Shown: positions 1-7,695, numbered from the stretch's first letter. The stretch is DNA of 10,433 nt from Psychromonas sp. (GCA_023145575.1 JAGLDN010000383.1:1-10433), one strand, 5' to 3'. Numbers and translations: made by a program. Notes: generated by a model from the letters alone, not told the origin.

Positions 1-107
1 CAAGTTAATTGTCGCCTAATAATTATTAAACTGAATTAAATCAAGCCCAACTGAGTCATCACAGATCAATTTAAACTATATAGATATATATCCATCACAT
101 CTGGAAT

Positions 108-137
108 TTGTATCTTCAGGTGTAATTGATATACAAT
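108..137 (+). promoter_or_regulatory. Candidate promoter of the orphan gene at 200
   Basis: TTGTAT (108-113) and TACAAT (132-137) are separated by 18 bases and match sigma-70 boxes at 4 of 6 and 5 of 6 positions. The predicted leader is about 55 bases. The -10 box lies inside a perfect 7-bp inverted repeat, AATTGAT (124-130) and ATCAATT (136-142), which could be an operator or chance in AT-rich DNA. The rest of 1-199 shows no gene. A frame open from the window edge stops at 37-39 and is too short to assign. Confidence 0.3.
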
Positions 138-199
138 CAATTGGCTACTTTTCAAACTAATTTAAGCTATGCACTTGAGTATTGAATCTAAGGATATAA

Positions 200-775
200 A
201 TGACAGATATTATTATACACGATTTTACAAATAAACAGAGATGTTCTACGGAAATGTATTACACAGTAGAAGCGCTACTAAAACAAGCACCACATTTTGC
301 TGGTTTTAATAATCTTAATGAAAAAATATCTTGGATAAGCCTTTTTATGGGGGGGGATAGAAGTTGTGACCACTGGGAAATATTTCTATATACATCGACA
401 AATATTGCAATTAAAGTGGATCTCATAGAATGTGGTTACAGGATCTTATACGGCACAGCATTGCCAAGCGCTAGAGCTACAAAAAACAACAAATTTGAAT
501 GGATAGCACTAGAAACTCCACATACATTTAGAGATGTATTTAAGTCCACACTTCAGCTAGCTATCAGAAGAGGCCCATGGAAAAGGGCTTGCTTATTTAA
601 AAATACTTGCCAATATTTTTCAATAATGTTCATGAAGCACTTTGATCTGCCAGATCAACAAATCTTTAAGTATGAGTTAAAATACACCGTAAATAAAGCG
701 ATGCCGCCTCTCATCACTGAATATAATGACATCAAGCTAAGAAATGGCAAGTACCAGCTCGAGCATAACTATTAA
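200..775 (+). CDS. Hypothetical protein, possible permuted papain-like fold
   Basis: A 191-residue protein that I do not recognise with certainty. The start is supported by AAGGA at 190-194, five bases before the ATG. There is no signal peptide and no convincing membrane helix, so it is probably cytoplasmic. It is basic and rich in aromatic residues. Two segments stand out. CDHWEIFLYTS (residues 56-66) places a histidine just before a predicted beta strand, and NTCQYFSIMF (135-144) places a cysteine at the start of a predicted helix. That His-then-Cys order, about 80 residues apart, resembles circularly permuted papain-like proteins (LRAT, PPPDE and relatives), which have HW-type and NC-type motifs. 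This is a motif-level inference and no activity is assigned. Codons for residues 50-53 contain a run of eight G (349-356), unusual in such AT-rich DNA. The gene stands alone, convergent with the serS operon, and may be accessory DNA. Confidence 0.7.
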   Translation: MTDIIIHDFTNKQRCSTEMYYTVEALLKQAPHFAGFNNLNEKISWISLFMGGDRSCDHWEIFLYTSTNIAIKVDLIECGYRILYGTALPSARATKNNKFEWIALETPHTFRDVFKSTLQLAIRRGPWKRACLFKNTCQYFSIMFMKHFDLPDQQIFKYELKYTVNKAMPPLITEYNDIKLRNGKYQLEHNY

Positions 776-888
776 AGAGGTAAATCGCAATTAGGCGTAT
801 TGTCAAAAACATTATCCGTGAGCGTTTTAGGACATTAGATAGTGTGAAAAATCCTTTAATTCATGTCTTACTTGCTTTTCCTCATTTA

Positions 889-935
889 TACCCATGTGAC
901 TATCAAGGTGAAAAGTAAGCAAGGCAAATTGCGCA
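889..935 (+). repeat. Dispersed repeat, partial or diverged copy 1
   Basis: The copy begins TACCCATGTGAC (889-900), identical to the start of the copy at 10237. After these 12 bases similarity falls off, although AGCAAGGCAAATTG (918-931) resembles the ACAAGGCACAATATT block of the 10237 copy. The right end is uncertain, and a strong hairpin at 957-993 follows. Confidence 0.4.
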
Positions 936-956
936 CGGACACTCGGCATAAAATTG

Positions 957-993
957 CCCTCTTGACGATTCGCGGAGCGAATCAACAAGAGGG
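957..993. other. Strong 15-bp stem-loop
   Basis: CCCTCTTG (957-964) pairs with CAAGAGGG (986-993), and GATTCGC (967-973) pairs with GCGAATC (977-983). The two stems are separated by a symmetric AC/AA internal loop, and the apical loop is GGA. It is the most GC-rich and most perfect hairpin in the spacer. No U-tract follows on the plus strand. Read on the minus strand it is followed by GCAATTTT, at best a weak terminator tail. Confidence 0.7.
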
Positions 994-1081
994 AGTATTA
1001 AAATAAAGACTTTAATTCTTAATAGTTATTCTCTATAGCGATTTTATAACGATGCAAATTGGTGCAAGGATCTTGCCTTTC

Positions 1082-1141
1082 AGGGCTTTAGTCCGGTTTT
1101 TTATGAAAAAAGACAGCCCTTCGCGTAGCAATCGAAAAGGG
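1082..1141. other. Two overlapping, competing stem-loops
   Basis: AGGGCT (1082-1087) pairs with AGCCCT (1115-1120), with inner pairing TTTTTT (1097-1102) to AAAAAA (1106-1111) and GTC to GAC. The 3' arm is reused: CCCTTCG (1117-1123) can pair with CGAAAAGGG (1133-1141), leaving a two-base bulge. The structures share bases 1117-1120, so they exclude each other, as in attenuator-like switches. No adjacent gene in the plus direction would be controlled, so a switch role is speculative. Confidence 0.5.
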
Positions 1142-1187
1142 AGTAACCATAAACGAATAAATATGATCTCGTTAATTCGTTAGACAA

Positions 1188-1209
1188 ATGATTAGCATAA
1201 GCTAATCGT
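1188..1209 (-). terminator. Candidate terminator of the ftsK-serS operon
   Basis: GATTAGC (1190-1196) and GCTAATC (1201-1207) form a perfect 7-bp stem with a four-base loop, extendable by two A-T pairs across one mismatch. It lies about 70 bases past the serS stop. On the minus strand the stem is followed by ATTTGTCT, a poor U-tract, so termination may be weak or the stem may only stabilise the mRNA end. Confidence 0.4.
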
Positions 1210-1279
1210 TAATAGTTACAATGTTGCGCATTATTCTGATTACCCGAACTAAAGCATGATAAATCTTTATTGAGAACAG

Positions 1280-2566
1280 CTAACCAATGTGCGTCAACCC
1301 ACCCATGTATGCCACCAATACTGCAGGCACTTCTATTCGTCCGTCTTCTAATTGATAGTTTTCAAGAACTGCAACGAGTGTACGACCAACTGCGAGACCC
1401 GATCCATTTAACGTATGAATAAATTCAGTTTTTTTAGCGCCCGTTGGACGGAAACGTGCTTTTAAGCGGCGCGCTTGAAAATCACCAATATTAGAGCAAG
1501 ATGAAATTTCACGATAAGCATTTTGAGCGGGCAACCAAACTTCTAAATCATACGTTTTAGTTGCAGCAAATCCCATGTCACCTGTACATAATATAACCTT
1601 TCGATATGGAAGATTCAGATTTTTCAGCACTTGCTCTGCATGGCATGTAAGCTCTTCTAATGCTTCAAAACTTTTTTCTGGATGCACGAATTGCACCATT
1701 TCAACTTTATCAAATTGATGCTGGCGTATGAGGCCACGAGTATCACGACCATAAGAGCCAGCTTCACTTCTAAAACACGGTGTATGTGCTGTCATTTTAA
1801 TCGGCAGATCTGCCTCATCATAAATTATATCACGAGCCATATTAGTCAAAGGGACTTCTGCTGTTGGGATTAATGACATGCCTATGCCCTCTTGTGTTGC
1901 AGGATTTGTATTAAACAAATCATCCCCAAATTTTGGTAGTTGCGTTGTCCCGAATAAGCTTTCTGCATTAACTAAATAAGGAACATATAACTCAGTATAT
2001 CCATGCGTCTGAGTATGAAGATCTAACATATATTGCGCAAGTGCACGGTGCATTTTTGCGATTTGCCCTTTCATGACAATAAACCGAGAGCCGCTAATTT
2101 TAACCGCAGATTTGAAATCTAAACCATCAAGTGCTTCGCCCAAATCTACGTGATCTTTTACATCAAATGCAAATTTCCTTGGGCTACCCCATGTTGATAC
2201 TTCAACATTTTGATCTTCATCTTTACCAATTGGAACAGAGTCATGTGGTAAATTAGGCACACTTGATGCGATATCTTTGATCTTTGCATTGACCGTTTCA
2301 AATTCCGCTTTCACCGCATTTAATTGAGCGGAAAAGGTATTCATTTCTGCGCGTAAACTTGTAATATCTTCTCCACGCTTCGCCGCTAAACCAATCTCTT
2401 TTGATCGCGCGTTTCGAGCTGCTTGCAAGGTTTCCGTTTTTACCTGTAATGATTTTCTCTGCGTCTCTAGATCAACAACAAGTGATACATCTAATTGATA
2501 GCCACGAGCCATTAATTTTTCTGCGGTTTCACTAACATTGATTCGAAAAAATGTTGAATCGAGCAT
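1280..2566 (-). CDS. serS: Seryl-tRNA synthetase
   Basis: This cytoplasmic class II aminoacyl-tRNA synthetase charges serine onto tRNA-Ser (and onto tRNA-Sec where present). The 428 residues are near full length compared with E. coli SerS (430) and align with it throughout. Residues 1-105 are the N-terminal tRNA-binding region, which forms a long antiparallel coiled coil (about 30-100), ending near PNLPH. The catalytic domain carries TAEVPLTN (235-242), motif 2 around PCFRSEAGSYGRDTRG (263-278) continuing to QFDKVEM, and motif 3 GSGLAVGRTLVAVLENYQ (388-405), whose arginine 395 contacts ATP in the family. AAGGA sits seven to eight bases before the ATG. It is the last gene of the operon, starting 15 bases after crcB. 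A candidate terminator lies near 1190-1207. No truncation or missing key residue is seen. Confidence 0.98.
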   Translation of the reverse strand: MLDSTFFRINVSETAEKLMARGYQLDVSLVVDLETQRKSLQVKTETLQAARNARSKEIGLAAKRGEDITSLRAEMNTFSAQLNAVKAEFETVNAKIKDIASSVPNLPHDSVPIGKDEDQNVEVSTWGSPRKFAFDVKDHVDLGEALDGLDFKSAVKISGSRFIVMKGQIAKMHRALAQYMLDLHTQTHGYTELYVPYLVNAESLFGTTQLPKFGDDLFNTNPATQEGIGMSLIPTAEVPLTNMARDIIYDEADLPIKMTAHTPCFRSEAGSYGRDTRGLIRQHQFDKVEMVQFVHPEKSFEALEELTCHAEQVLKNLNLPYRKVILCTGDMGFAATKTYDLEVWLPAQNAYREISSCSNIGDFQARRLKARFRPTGAKKTEFIHTLNGSGLAVGRTLVAVLENYQLEDGRIEVPAVLVAYMGGLTHIG

Positions 2567-2581
2567 TTTATCATTCCTTGG

Positions 2582-2956
2582 CTAACTTTTTATGGCAAAC
2601 AACATACCGATATAAACAACTACAAGACACACCACTACATTTAATAGAACATTCAATGTGGCTTTAAATAGGAAACCTTGTTGCATTAACAGTAAAGTAT
2701 CTAATGAAAATGAAGAAAAAGTTGTTAGGGCGCCTAAAAATCCCATACCAACCAGTGGCCACCAAGGTGATTGTGAAAGTGTGCCCTGCTGCACTGATTG
2801 ATAAACTATTCCCATAATAAAAGAGCCTAATATATTGACTGATAGTGTAGAAAAAGGAAAGCCTTTTCCAAAAAGACTAAGCAAACCCAATCCCATTAAA
2901 TATCGTAATGTTGAGCCGAAAGCGCCACCAATGGCAACAGTTAAAATATTATTCAT
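2582..2956 (-). CDS. crcB: Fluoride ion channel CrcB/FluC
   Basis: This small inner-membrane protein belongs to the Fluc family, which exports fluoride as a dual-topology dimer. The chosen ATG gives 124 residues, the usual family length, with four hydrophobic segments (about 3-27, 34-55, 66-90 and 97-121). Family signatures are visible: GGAFGSTLRY (10-19), the pore-lining LSVNILGSF (38-46) with Asn41, and GALTTFSSFS (75-84) with the two phenylalanines of the Phe box. An upstream in-frame GTG at 2971 would add five residues but has no ribosome binding site at usable distance, whereas GGA about ten bases ahead serves the ATG at 2956. The ATG lies inside the end of rarA, an 8-base overlap, so translation is probably coupled. 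No fluoride riboswitch precedes it, so expression should follow the operon rather than fluoride. Confidence 0.96.
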   Translation of the reverse strand: MNNILTVAIGGAFGSTLRYLMGLGLLSLFGKGFPFSTLSVNILGSFIMGIVYQSVQQGTLSQSPWWPLVGMGFLGALTTFSSFSLDTLLLMQQGFLFKATLNVLLNVVVCLVVVYIGMLFAIKS

Positions 2957-4289
2957 AACGTTTTTTTCCACTCTCTTTATTTAACTTTGCTAGGTGATCC
3001 AGTTTTTCCGTTATTTTTTTTTCCAAACCTCGGTTGCTTGGCGTGTAAAATTTAGTGTTAGCTAAAGCTTGTGGTAAATAGACTTCCCCTGCAGCGAAAG
3101 CACCCTCTTCATTATGAGCGTAACGATATTCAGCGCCATGGTGTAATTCTGCCAGCAGTTTAGTCGGAGCATTACGCAAATGTAATGGAACATCATATTC
3201 TGGTAAGTCTTTAACTGCTTGTTTTGCTTTATTAAAAGCAACATAAACCGCATTGCTTTTAGGCGCAATGGCGCAGTAAACAATTGCTTGCGCGATGGCA
3301 CGCTCGCCTTCATATGCACCAACTCTAGAAAAACAATCCCAAGCAGAAATGGCAATTTGCATCGCTTTAGGATCTGCATTGCCAATATCTTCGGATGCTA
3401 TTGCAAGTAATCGCCTAGCAACATAAAGCGGATCACAACCACCTGCAAGCATGCGGGCAAACCAATAAAGAGCAGCATCAGGATCTGAGCCACGAATCGA
3501 TTTATGAAACGCTGATATAAAATCATAAAAAAAATCACCATTTTTATCGAAACTTAAGCCTTCTCGACCAGCAATTTGCATTAATAACTCTAATGTGATA
3601 ATGATTGTTTGCTGCCGATCATCTGCCATATCAATTAATAATTCGAGATAATTTAATGATTTCCTTGCATCACCTTGAACTAGTTGGGCAAGTTTTAATT
3701 TTACATCTTCGATAAACTCAATCTTTTTATTGGCATAACCCTTTGTGGAAATACACGCTTGATCAATAATTTGAATAATTTCTTCAGTACTTAGTTTTTT
3801 TAAAAGGTAAACTCTTGCGCGTGAAAGTAAAGCATTATTTAATTCAAATGAGGGGTTTTGCGTTGTTGCTCCGACAAATAAAATGGTGCCATCTTCGATA
3901 TAAGGTAAAAATGCATCTTGTTGAATTTTATTAAAGCGATGCACTTCATCAACAAACAAAAGTGTTAGCATATTGTTACGTTTATTTTGTTGAGCCATTT
4001 CAATGGCTGATCTAATGTCCTTTATACCCGCTGCAACAGCTGATAAACGAACAACTTGAGCATCACAATAGTGTGCAATTAACTCAGCCAAGGTCGTTTT
4101 CCCTGTGCCAGGTGGTCCCCATAAAATCATCGAATGGGCAAAGCCACCTTCAAGCGCTATTCGCAGAGGCTTCCCTTCCCCCACAATATGCGCCTGACCG
4201 ATATACTGATCAAAGTTTATTGGGCGCATTCTAGCTGCCAACGGTTTAAACTCTTTAATTTTCTCGGTTAGTTCAAATAAATCAGACAT
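2949..4289 (-). CDS. rarA: Replication-associated recombination protein A (RarA/MgsA)
   Basis: This AAA+ ATPase of the clamp-loader-like RarA/WRNIP1/Mgs1 family acts at stalled replication forks and interacts with SSB in E. coli. The 446 residues match the family length. Walker A is GPPGTGKT (58-65), Walker B is LLFVDEVHRF (110-119), sensor 1 is GATTQNPSFEL (140-150), a likely arginine finger lies in LLSRARV (154-160), and sensor 2 is GDARKSLNYLE (206-216). The C-terminal tetramerisation domain contains KSIRGSDPDAALYW (263-276) and ASEDIGNADP (298-307), both highly typical. It starts at an ATG overlapping the lolA stop by one base (TAATG), indicating coupled translation, and its end overlaps crcB. 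The lolA-rarA-serS order is widely conserved in gammaproteobacteria. Confidence 0.97.
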   Translation of the reverse strand: MSDLFELTEKIKEFKPLAARMRPINFDQYIGQAHIVGEGKPLRIALEGGFAHSMILWGPPGTGKTTLAELIAHYCDAQVVRLSAVAAGIKDIRSAIEMAQQNKRNNMLTLLFVDEVHRFNKIQQDAFLPYIEDGTILFVGATTQNPSFELNNALLSRARVYLLKKLSTEEIIQIIDQACISTKGYANKKIEFIEDVKLKLAQLVQGDARKSLNYLELLIDMADDRQQTIIITLELLMQIAGREGLSFDKNGDFFYDFISAFHKSIRGSDPDAALYWFARMLAGGCDPLYVARRLLAIASEDIGNADPKAMQIAISAWDCFSRVGAYEGERAIAQAIVYCAIAPKSNAVYVAFNKAKQAVKDLPEYDVPLHLRNAPTKLLAELHHGAEYRYAHNEEGAFAAGEVYLPQALANTKFYTPSNRGLEKKITEKLDHLAKLNKESGKKRYE

Positions 4290-4912
4290 TATCGTTGGTC
4301 ATCAACCTCCACTCCTTTTGGTATTTTGAACTCAAATAATTTGTCTGAAGGTTTTTTATAGCTAGTATCAACATTAAAAACATAAGAACTTCGTTGTCCC
4401 GACGGCTCAATACGTGAAAATTCTTTTATATTATCTGTTTTATCAAACGTCACAATATAAATATTTTTATTACTACTTCTTGTTTTATCTTTAATGGTAA
4501 ATTTATTGTTTTCTTTTAACACAATATACTGAGACCATATTTTGGCATTTGCACCAGCAAGCAACATAAAAGGACTCCCTTTTATCGCCAAGCTGTAGTT
4601 CATTATACTCACTTGCTCAACAAATGGCGTATAAAACCAAACAGTTTTTCCATTTGAAATAATTTTTTCTTTATCAGGCGCAGATGCTTCCCATATCACC
4701 TTACCTGGACGAGAAATAATTAAAGTCCCCTTCCCTTGTTTTAATAACGTGCCATTAGAAGAAATTATTTTTTGCGTAAAATCGCTTTTCATCGCGTCAA
4801 ACTTTGTTAATTTTTCTTTTAATTGCATTGCTGCACTTTGAGCTACTGCATTATTCAATGACAAAAATGAAATAAGTAATACGCAGAAAAACCGTGATGA
4901 TTTTTTTTTCAT
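4289..4912 (-). CDS. lolA: Outer-membrane lipoprotein carrier protein LolA
   Basis: This periplasmic chaperone takes lipoproteins released by LolCDE and hands them to LolB at the outer membrane. The preprotein is 207 residues, starting at the ATG whose ribosome binding site AAGGA (4919-4923) is six bases upstream. An in-frame TTG at 4918 abuts that site and cannot be the start. Residues 1-24 are a Sec signal peptide (MKKK, a hydrophobic core, AVA before Gln25). The mature part keeps family landmarks: FTQK (45-48), ISRPGKVIW (66-74) with the arginine equivalent to E. coli Arg43, GKTVWFYTPFVEQ (88-100), SPFMLL (113-118) and the terminal VEVDDQR. The signal begins with a run of nine A in the coding strand (4901-4909). 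It lies between ftsK, 9 bases upstream, and rarA, 1-base overlap. Confidence 0.97.
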   Translation of the reverse strand: MKKKSSRFFCVLLISFLSLNNAVAQSAAMQLKEKLTKFDAMKSDFTQKIISSNGTLLKQGKGTLIISRPGKVIWEASAPDKEKIISNGKTVWFYTPFVEQVSIMNYSLAIKGSPFMLLAGANAKIWSQYIVLKENNKFTIKDKTRSSNKNIYIVTFDKTDNIKEFSRIEPSGQRSSYVFNVDTSYKKPSDKLFEFKIPKGVEVDDQR

Positions 4913-4918
4913 GTACAA

Positions 4919-4923
4919 TCCTT
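4919..4923 (-). promoter_or_regulatory. lolA ribosome binding site overlapping the ftsK stop
   Basis: The minus strand reads ATTAAGGATTGTACATG. The ftsK stop TAA (4924-4922) overlaps the Shine-Dalgarno AAGGA. Ribosomes ending ftsK therefore cover the lolA initiation site, suggesting coupling. The spacing decides for the ATG at 4912 over the TTG at 4918. Confidence 0.75.
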
Positions 4924-7369
4924 AATGGGGGGGCGCGGCTAATACATCGCGGTTACTATTTGCACCTGAGGGAGAACTAATAATACCTTGTGTCTCTAGT
5001 TGATCAACTAATCGCGCAGAACGATTGTAACCAATTCTAAATTTACGCTGGATACTTGAAATAGATACTTTACGAGTTTCTGCTATAAACGCAACAACTT
5101 CATCAAATAATGCATCGAGGGTATTATCATTTTCATTCACCTCGTTAGGCAATATCGAGTCTAACGTTATATCCCCCGCTAATATTTCTTTCACATAATC
5201 AGGCTCACCACGATTTTTCCAATCAGAAACTACACGGTGGACTTCATGATCATCAACAAATGCGCCGTGAACACGGGTTGGAACTCCCGTACCTGGTGGT
5301 AAATACAGCATATCACCGTGACCCAGCAATGTTTCAGCACCTTGCATCCCTAAAATGGTGCGAGAATCAATTTTACTTGAGACTTGAAATGCAATTCGAG
5401 TTGGAATATTGGCTTTAATTAACCCTGTAATAACATCTACCGATGGACGTTGCGTTGCTAAAATGAGGTGAATACCTGCCGCTCTTGCCTTTTGTGCAAT
5501 GCGTGTTATTAATTCTTCACATTTTTTTCCGACAATCATCATCATGTCCGCAAATTCATCAACAACGACTACAATATTTGGCAGTTTTTCAAGCACAGGT
5601 GCAAATTCATCCATACTATCTCCAGGTTTCCAGAGCGGATCATGTAGTGGAACACCTGTTTCATCGCCTTCTTTTACCTTAGCGTTATAGCCAGCTAACG
5701 TTCTAACACCAATTACTGAAAGTAACTTATATCGCCGTTCCATTTCGCCAACACACCAACGTAATGCATTCGCAGCTTCTTTCATGTCGGTGACAACTTC
5801 TGTTAATAAATGGGGAATGCCTTCGTAAACGCTTAGCTCAAGCATCTTAGGATCAATCAGAATCATCCTAACATCGTCAGGCCCTGATTTGTAAAGTAAA
5901 CTCACCAACATGCAATTTACACCAACTGATTTACCAGATCCCGTTGTCCCAGCAACAAGTAAATGAGGCATTTTTGCCAAATCAACCACAACAGGATTAC
6001 CTGAAATATCAACGCCGAGTGCCATGCTTAATGGAGACTTTGCATCTTTAAAAACATCACTACCTAATACTTGCGATGAATAAACAATTTCTCTGTGTTT
6101 ATTGGGCAATTCAAGGGCAATCACCGCTTTACCTGGAATTTGATCAACAACACGTACACTCATTGCAGAAAGAGCTCTTGCTAAATCTTTTTCTAAACTG
6201 CTTACCGTGCTCACTTTCATTCCAGGTGATAATGCCAACTCAAAGCGAGTGATTACAGGGCCTGGCAATACTTTGACAACACTCGCGTTAATTTTAAATT
6301 CCTTCAATTTAGCTTCAACAAGTCGCGCAGCAATTTCTAATTCTTCTGATGATGCTTGCTGCGTGTATTTTTTAGGCTCATCAAGTAAATCAATACTCGG
6401 AAACGGTGCAATATTTTTAACTATTTTTGGTTTTAAAATTGGACGGGCATGCACAGGAAGATGAGAGAAATCAGGCTGCATAATATTTTTAGTCGCATTA
6501 TTTGCCCCAGCTGAATTTGCCCCAGAGAACTCATTAAACGGATCTGTTTTATTCTTCTCTACTTGTTTACCTGCATTAGCCGCATCAAATAATGTACTAT
6601 AATCAGTATTATCAAAGGGTGGGGCATTGTTAGAAAAGTCTCCCATTTTTTGTTGTTCGTTATGAGGACTTCCCCTCATTGATTCTTTTTTCTTATTGAT
6701 TAGGTCTAAAAATGCCCACTTCTTTTTTTCTATTTTAGGGGCTTTTTTTATTGCATGCTTATTATTATTTTTAAAAACCGCCCAAAAATAACTAATAACT
6801 GCGATTGCGGTTGAGCCGATACCATCCATTAATCGCAACCAAGAAAAACCTAAAAGTAACGTGATGCCCGAAACGAAAAATGTAAGTAAAATAAGCTGGA
6901 CAACTAATAAACTAAAAAAAACTAGCATGTCATGTGAAATGATATCACCAATTAAACCGCCTGATGGATAAAAATAAAAATCATTTACATTAAGCGCGGA
7001 GAGTCCTTCCATACTAAAAAAAGTAAACAAAAAACCTAGAATGCGTAGGCTGATGTTTAAAAAGTCACTATTCAAATTTAACTTAGGTTTCCAAAAAAAA
7101 ATCCAAACTAAAAGTGGGATAACTAATGGAATGATATAAGCTATTACACCAAAAGTATAAAAAAATAAATCAGCAATCCATGCACCTACGCGTCCTCCAG
7201 CATTATTAATTTCAGCCACCCACTTTTGCTGCGACCAACTAGGATCGTTAGGTGAAAATGAATAAAGAGAAATTGCAATGAATAATGCAAAGAATAATAA
7301 GATAATAATTGTCACTTCAAATATTTTTTGAATGCTATCTAAGTGATTAATTAATTTTTTTGTGGCCAA
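4922..7369 (-). CDS. ftsK: DNA translocase FtsK
   Basis: This septum-located dsDNA pump clears chromosomes from the closing division septum and activates XerCD at dif. The protein is 815 residues, the compact form common outside E. coli (1329), because the linker is short. The N-terminal 1-200 hold four to five membrane helices (about 18-37, 66-93, 105-122, 147-175, 182-199). The linker (about 200-330) is polar and Asn/Lys rich. The alpha/beta motor has Walker A GTTGSGKS (474-481) with Lys480, Walker B IVVVVDEFAD (599-608), and the signature ATQRPSVDVITGLIK (638-652). The gamma winged-helix domain (about 750-812, with SSIQRKFRIGYNRSARLVDQLE) reads KOPS sites and contacts XerD in the family. 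Start is TTG, preceded by AAGGAT at seven bases. First gene of the operon. The 3' end has seven consecutive C in the coding strand (4927-4933). Confidence 0.97.
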   Translation of the reverse strand: MATKKLINHLDSIQKIFEVTIIILLFFALFIAISLYSFSPNDPSWSQQKWVAEINNAGGRVGAWIADLFFYTFGVIAYIIPLVIPLLVWIFFWKPKLNLNSDFLNISLRILGFLFTFFSMEGLSALNVNDFYFYPSGGLIGDIISHDMLVFFSLLVVQLILLTFFVSGITLLLGFSWLRLMDGIGSTAIAVISYFWAVFKNNNKHAIKKAPKIEKKKWAFLDLINKKKESMRGSPHNEQQKMGDFSNNAPPFDNTDYSTLFDAANAGKQVEKNKTDPFNEFSGANSAGANNATKNIMQPDFSHLPVHARPILKPKIVKNIAPFPSIDLLDEPKKYTQQASSEELEIAARLVEAKLKEFKINASVVKVLPGPVITRFELALSPGMKVSTVSSLEKDLARALSAMSVRVVDQIPGKAVIALELPNKHREIVYSSQVLGSDVFKDAKSPLSMALGVDISGNPVVVDLAKMPHLLVAGTTGSGKSVGVNCMLVSLLYKSGPDDVRMILIDPKMLELSVYEGIPHLLTEVVTDMKEAANALRWCVGEMERRYKLLSVIGVRTLAGYNAKVKEGDETGVPLHDPLWKPGDSMDEFAPVLEKLPNIVVVVDEFADMMMIVGKKCEELITRIAQKARAAGIHLILATQRPSVDVITGLIKANIPTRIAFQVSSKIDSRTILGMQGAETLLGHGDMLYLPPGTGVPTRVHGAFVDDHEVHRVVSDWKNRGEPDYVKEILAGDITLDSILPNEVNENDNTLDALFDEVVAFIAETRKVSISSIQRKFRIGYNRSARLVDQLETQGIISSPSGANSNRDVLAAPPH

Positions 7370-7376
7370 TAGCGTT

Positions 7377-7382
7377 ATCCTT
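7377..7382 (-). promoter_or_regulatory. ftsK ribosome binding site for a TTG start
   Basis: AAGGAT lies seven bases before the TTG at 7369-7367. No nearby in-frame ATG has comparable support, and the N-terminus that follows looks native (short polar stretch, then a membrane helix). A TTG start may keep translation of this low-abundance protein modest; that is inference. Confidence 0.7.
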
Positions 7383-7406
7383 AATTATGTTATGTTATTA
7401 TTTTTT

Positions 7407-7477
7407 TACCCATGCGACGCAAAACAATTTATCAAGCACTCACGCGGATACAAAGACAACGCGCAACATTCACTTTT
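7407..7477 (+). repeat. Dispersed repeat, copy 2
   Basis: The copy begins TACCCATGCGACGCAAAA and ends with ATTCACTTTT. Compared with the copy at 10237 it shares the opening, a TCAAGC block, a GAT...ACAA.GC.CAA.ATT block and the ATTCACTTTT block in the same order, with a shorter centre. It sits 24 bases upstream of the ftsK ribosome binding site, so it may supply or disturb the ftsK leader or promoter. Confidence 0.6.
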
Positions 7478-7668
7478 AAGCATTAAACTAGCTAAGCGCT
7501 CAAATGGCAACTGATTTTTTCATAAATTGATTCATATTAATCATTAAGATTAAGTAAGATCATTTTCGTTAGATAGGTATTATATACCAGTTACCAATTA
7601 AAGTGCTTTATTTTGTCGCTAGTTCGGACACTAAAGCAAACCGTAGTTTAATAACATCTTTTGCTGGC

Positions 7669-7695
7669 AGTTTAAATGAAAAAGACATTTAAACT
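7669..7695. other. Perfect 10-bp inverted repeat
   Basis: AGTTTAAATG (7669-7678) and CATTTAAACT (7686-7695) flank the seven bases AAAAAGA. The stem is AT-rich and no adequate T-run follows on either strand, so a terminator is unlikely. It could be an operator or part of a structured transcript. Confidence 0.6.

Larger units (their letters stand above)
776..1279. other. Gene-free spacer rich in stem-loops
   Basis: The spacer lies between the convergent orphan gene and serS and has no plausible ORF with a ribosome binding site. It holds one partial copy of the dispersed repeat (from 889) and at least six inverted repeats, at 957-993, 1064-1076 (GCAAG-GAT-CTTGC), 1082-1120, 1117-1141, 1152-1181 (AACGAAT/ATTCGTT) and 1190-1207. 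No T-rich tract follows the strongest hairpins, so simple intrinsic termination does not explain most of them. A structured RNA or remnants of a small mobile element are both possible. Confidence 0.6.

Noticed and set aside
776..1210. Possible integron attC site, because of TTAGGCG, GTTAGAC and the palindromes
   Set aside because: No paired RYYYAAC and GTTRRRY ends of attC form at a consistent distance, and no integrase or second cassette is visible.
2957..2971. GTG at 2971 as crcB start
   Set aside because: It has no ribosome binding site at proper spacing. The ATG at 2956 gives the normal family length.
2949..2990. Fluoride riboswitch ahead of crcB
   Set aside because: crcB starts inside rarA, and the preceding bases are rarA coding sequence without the riboswitch core.
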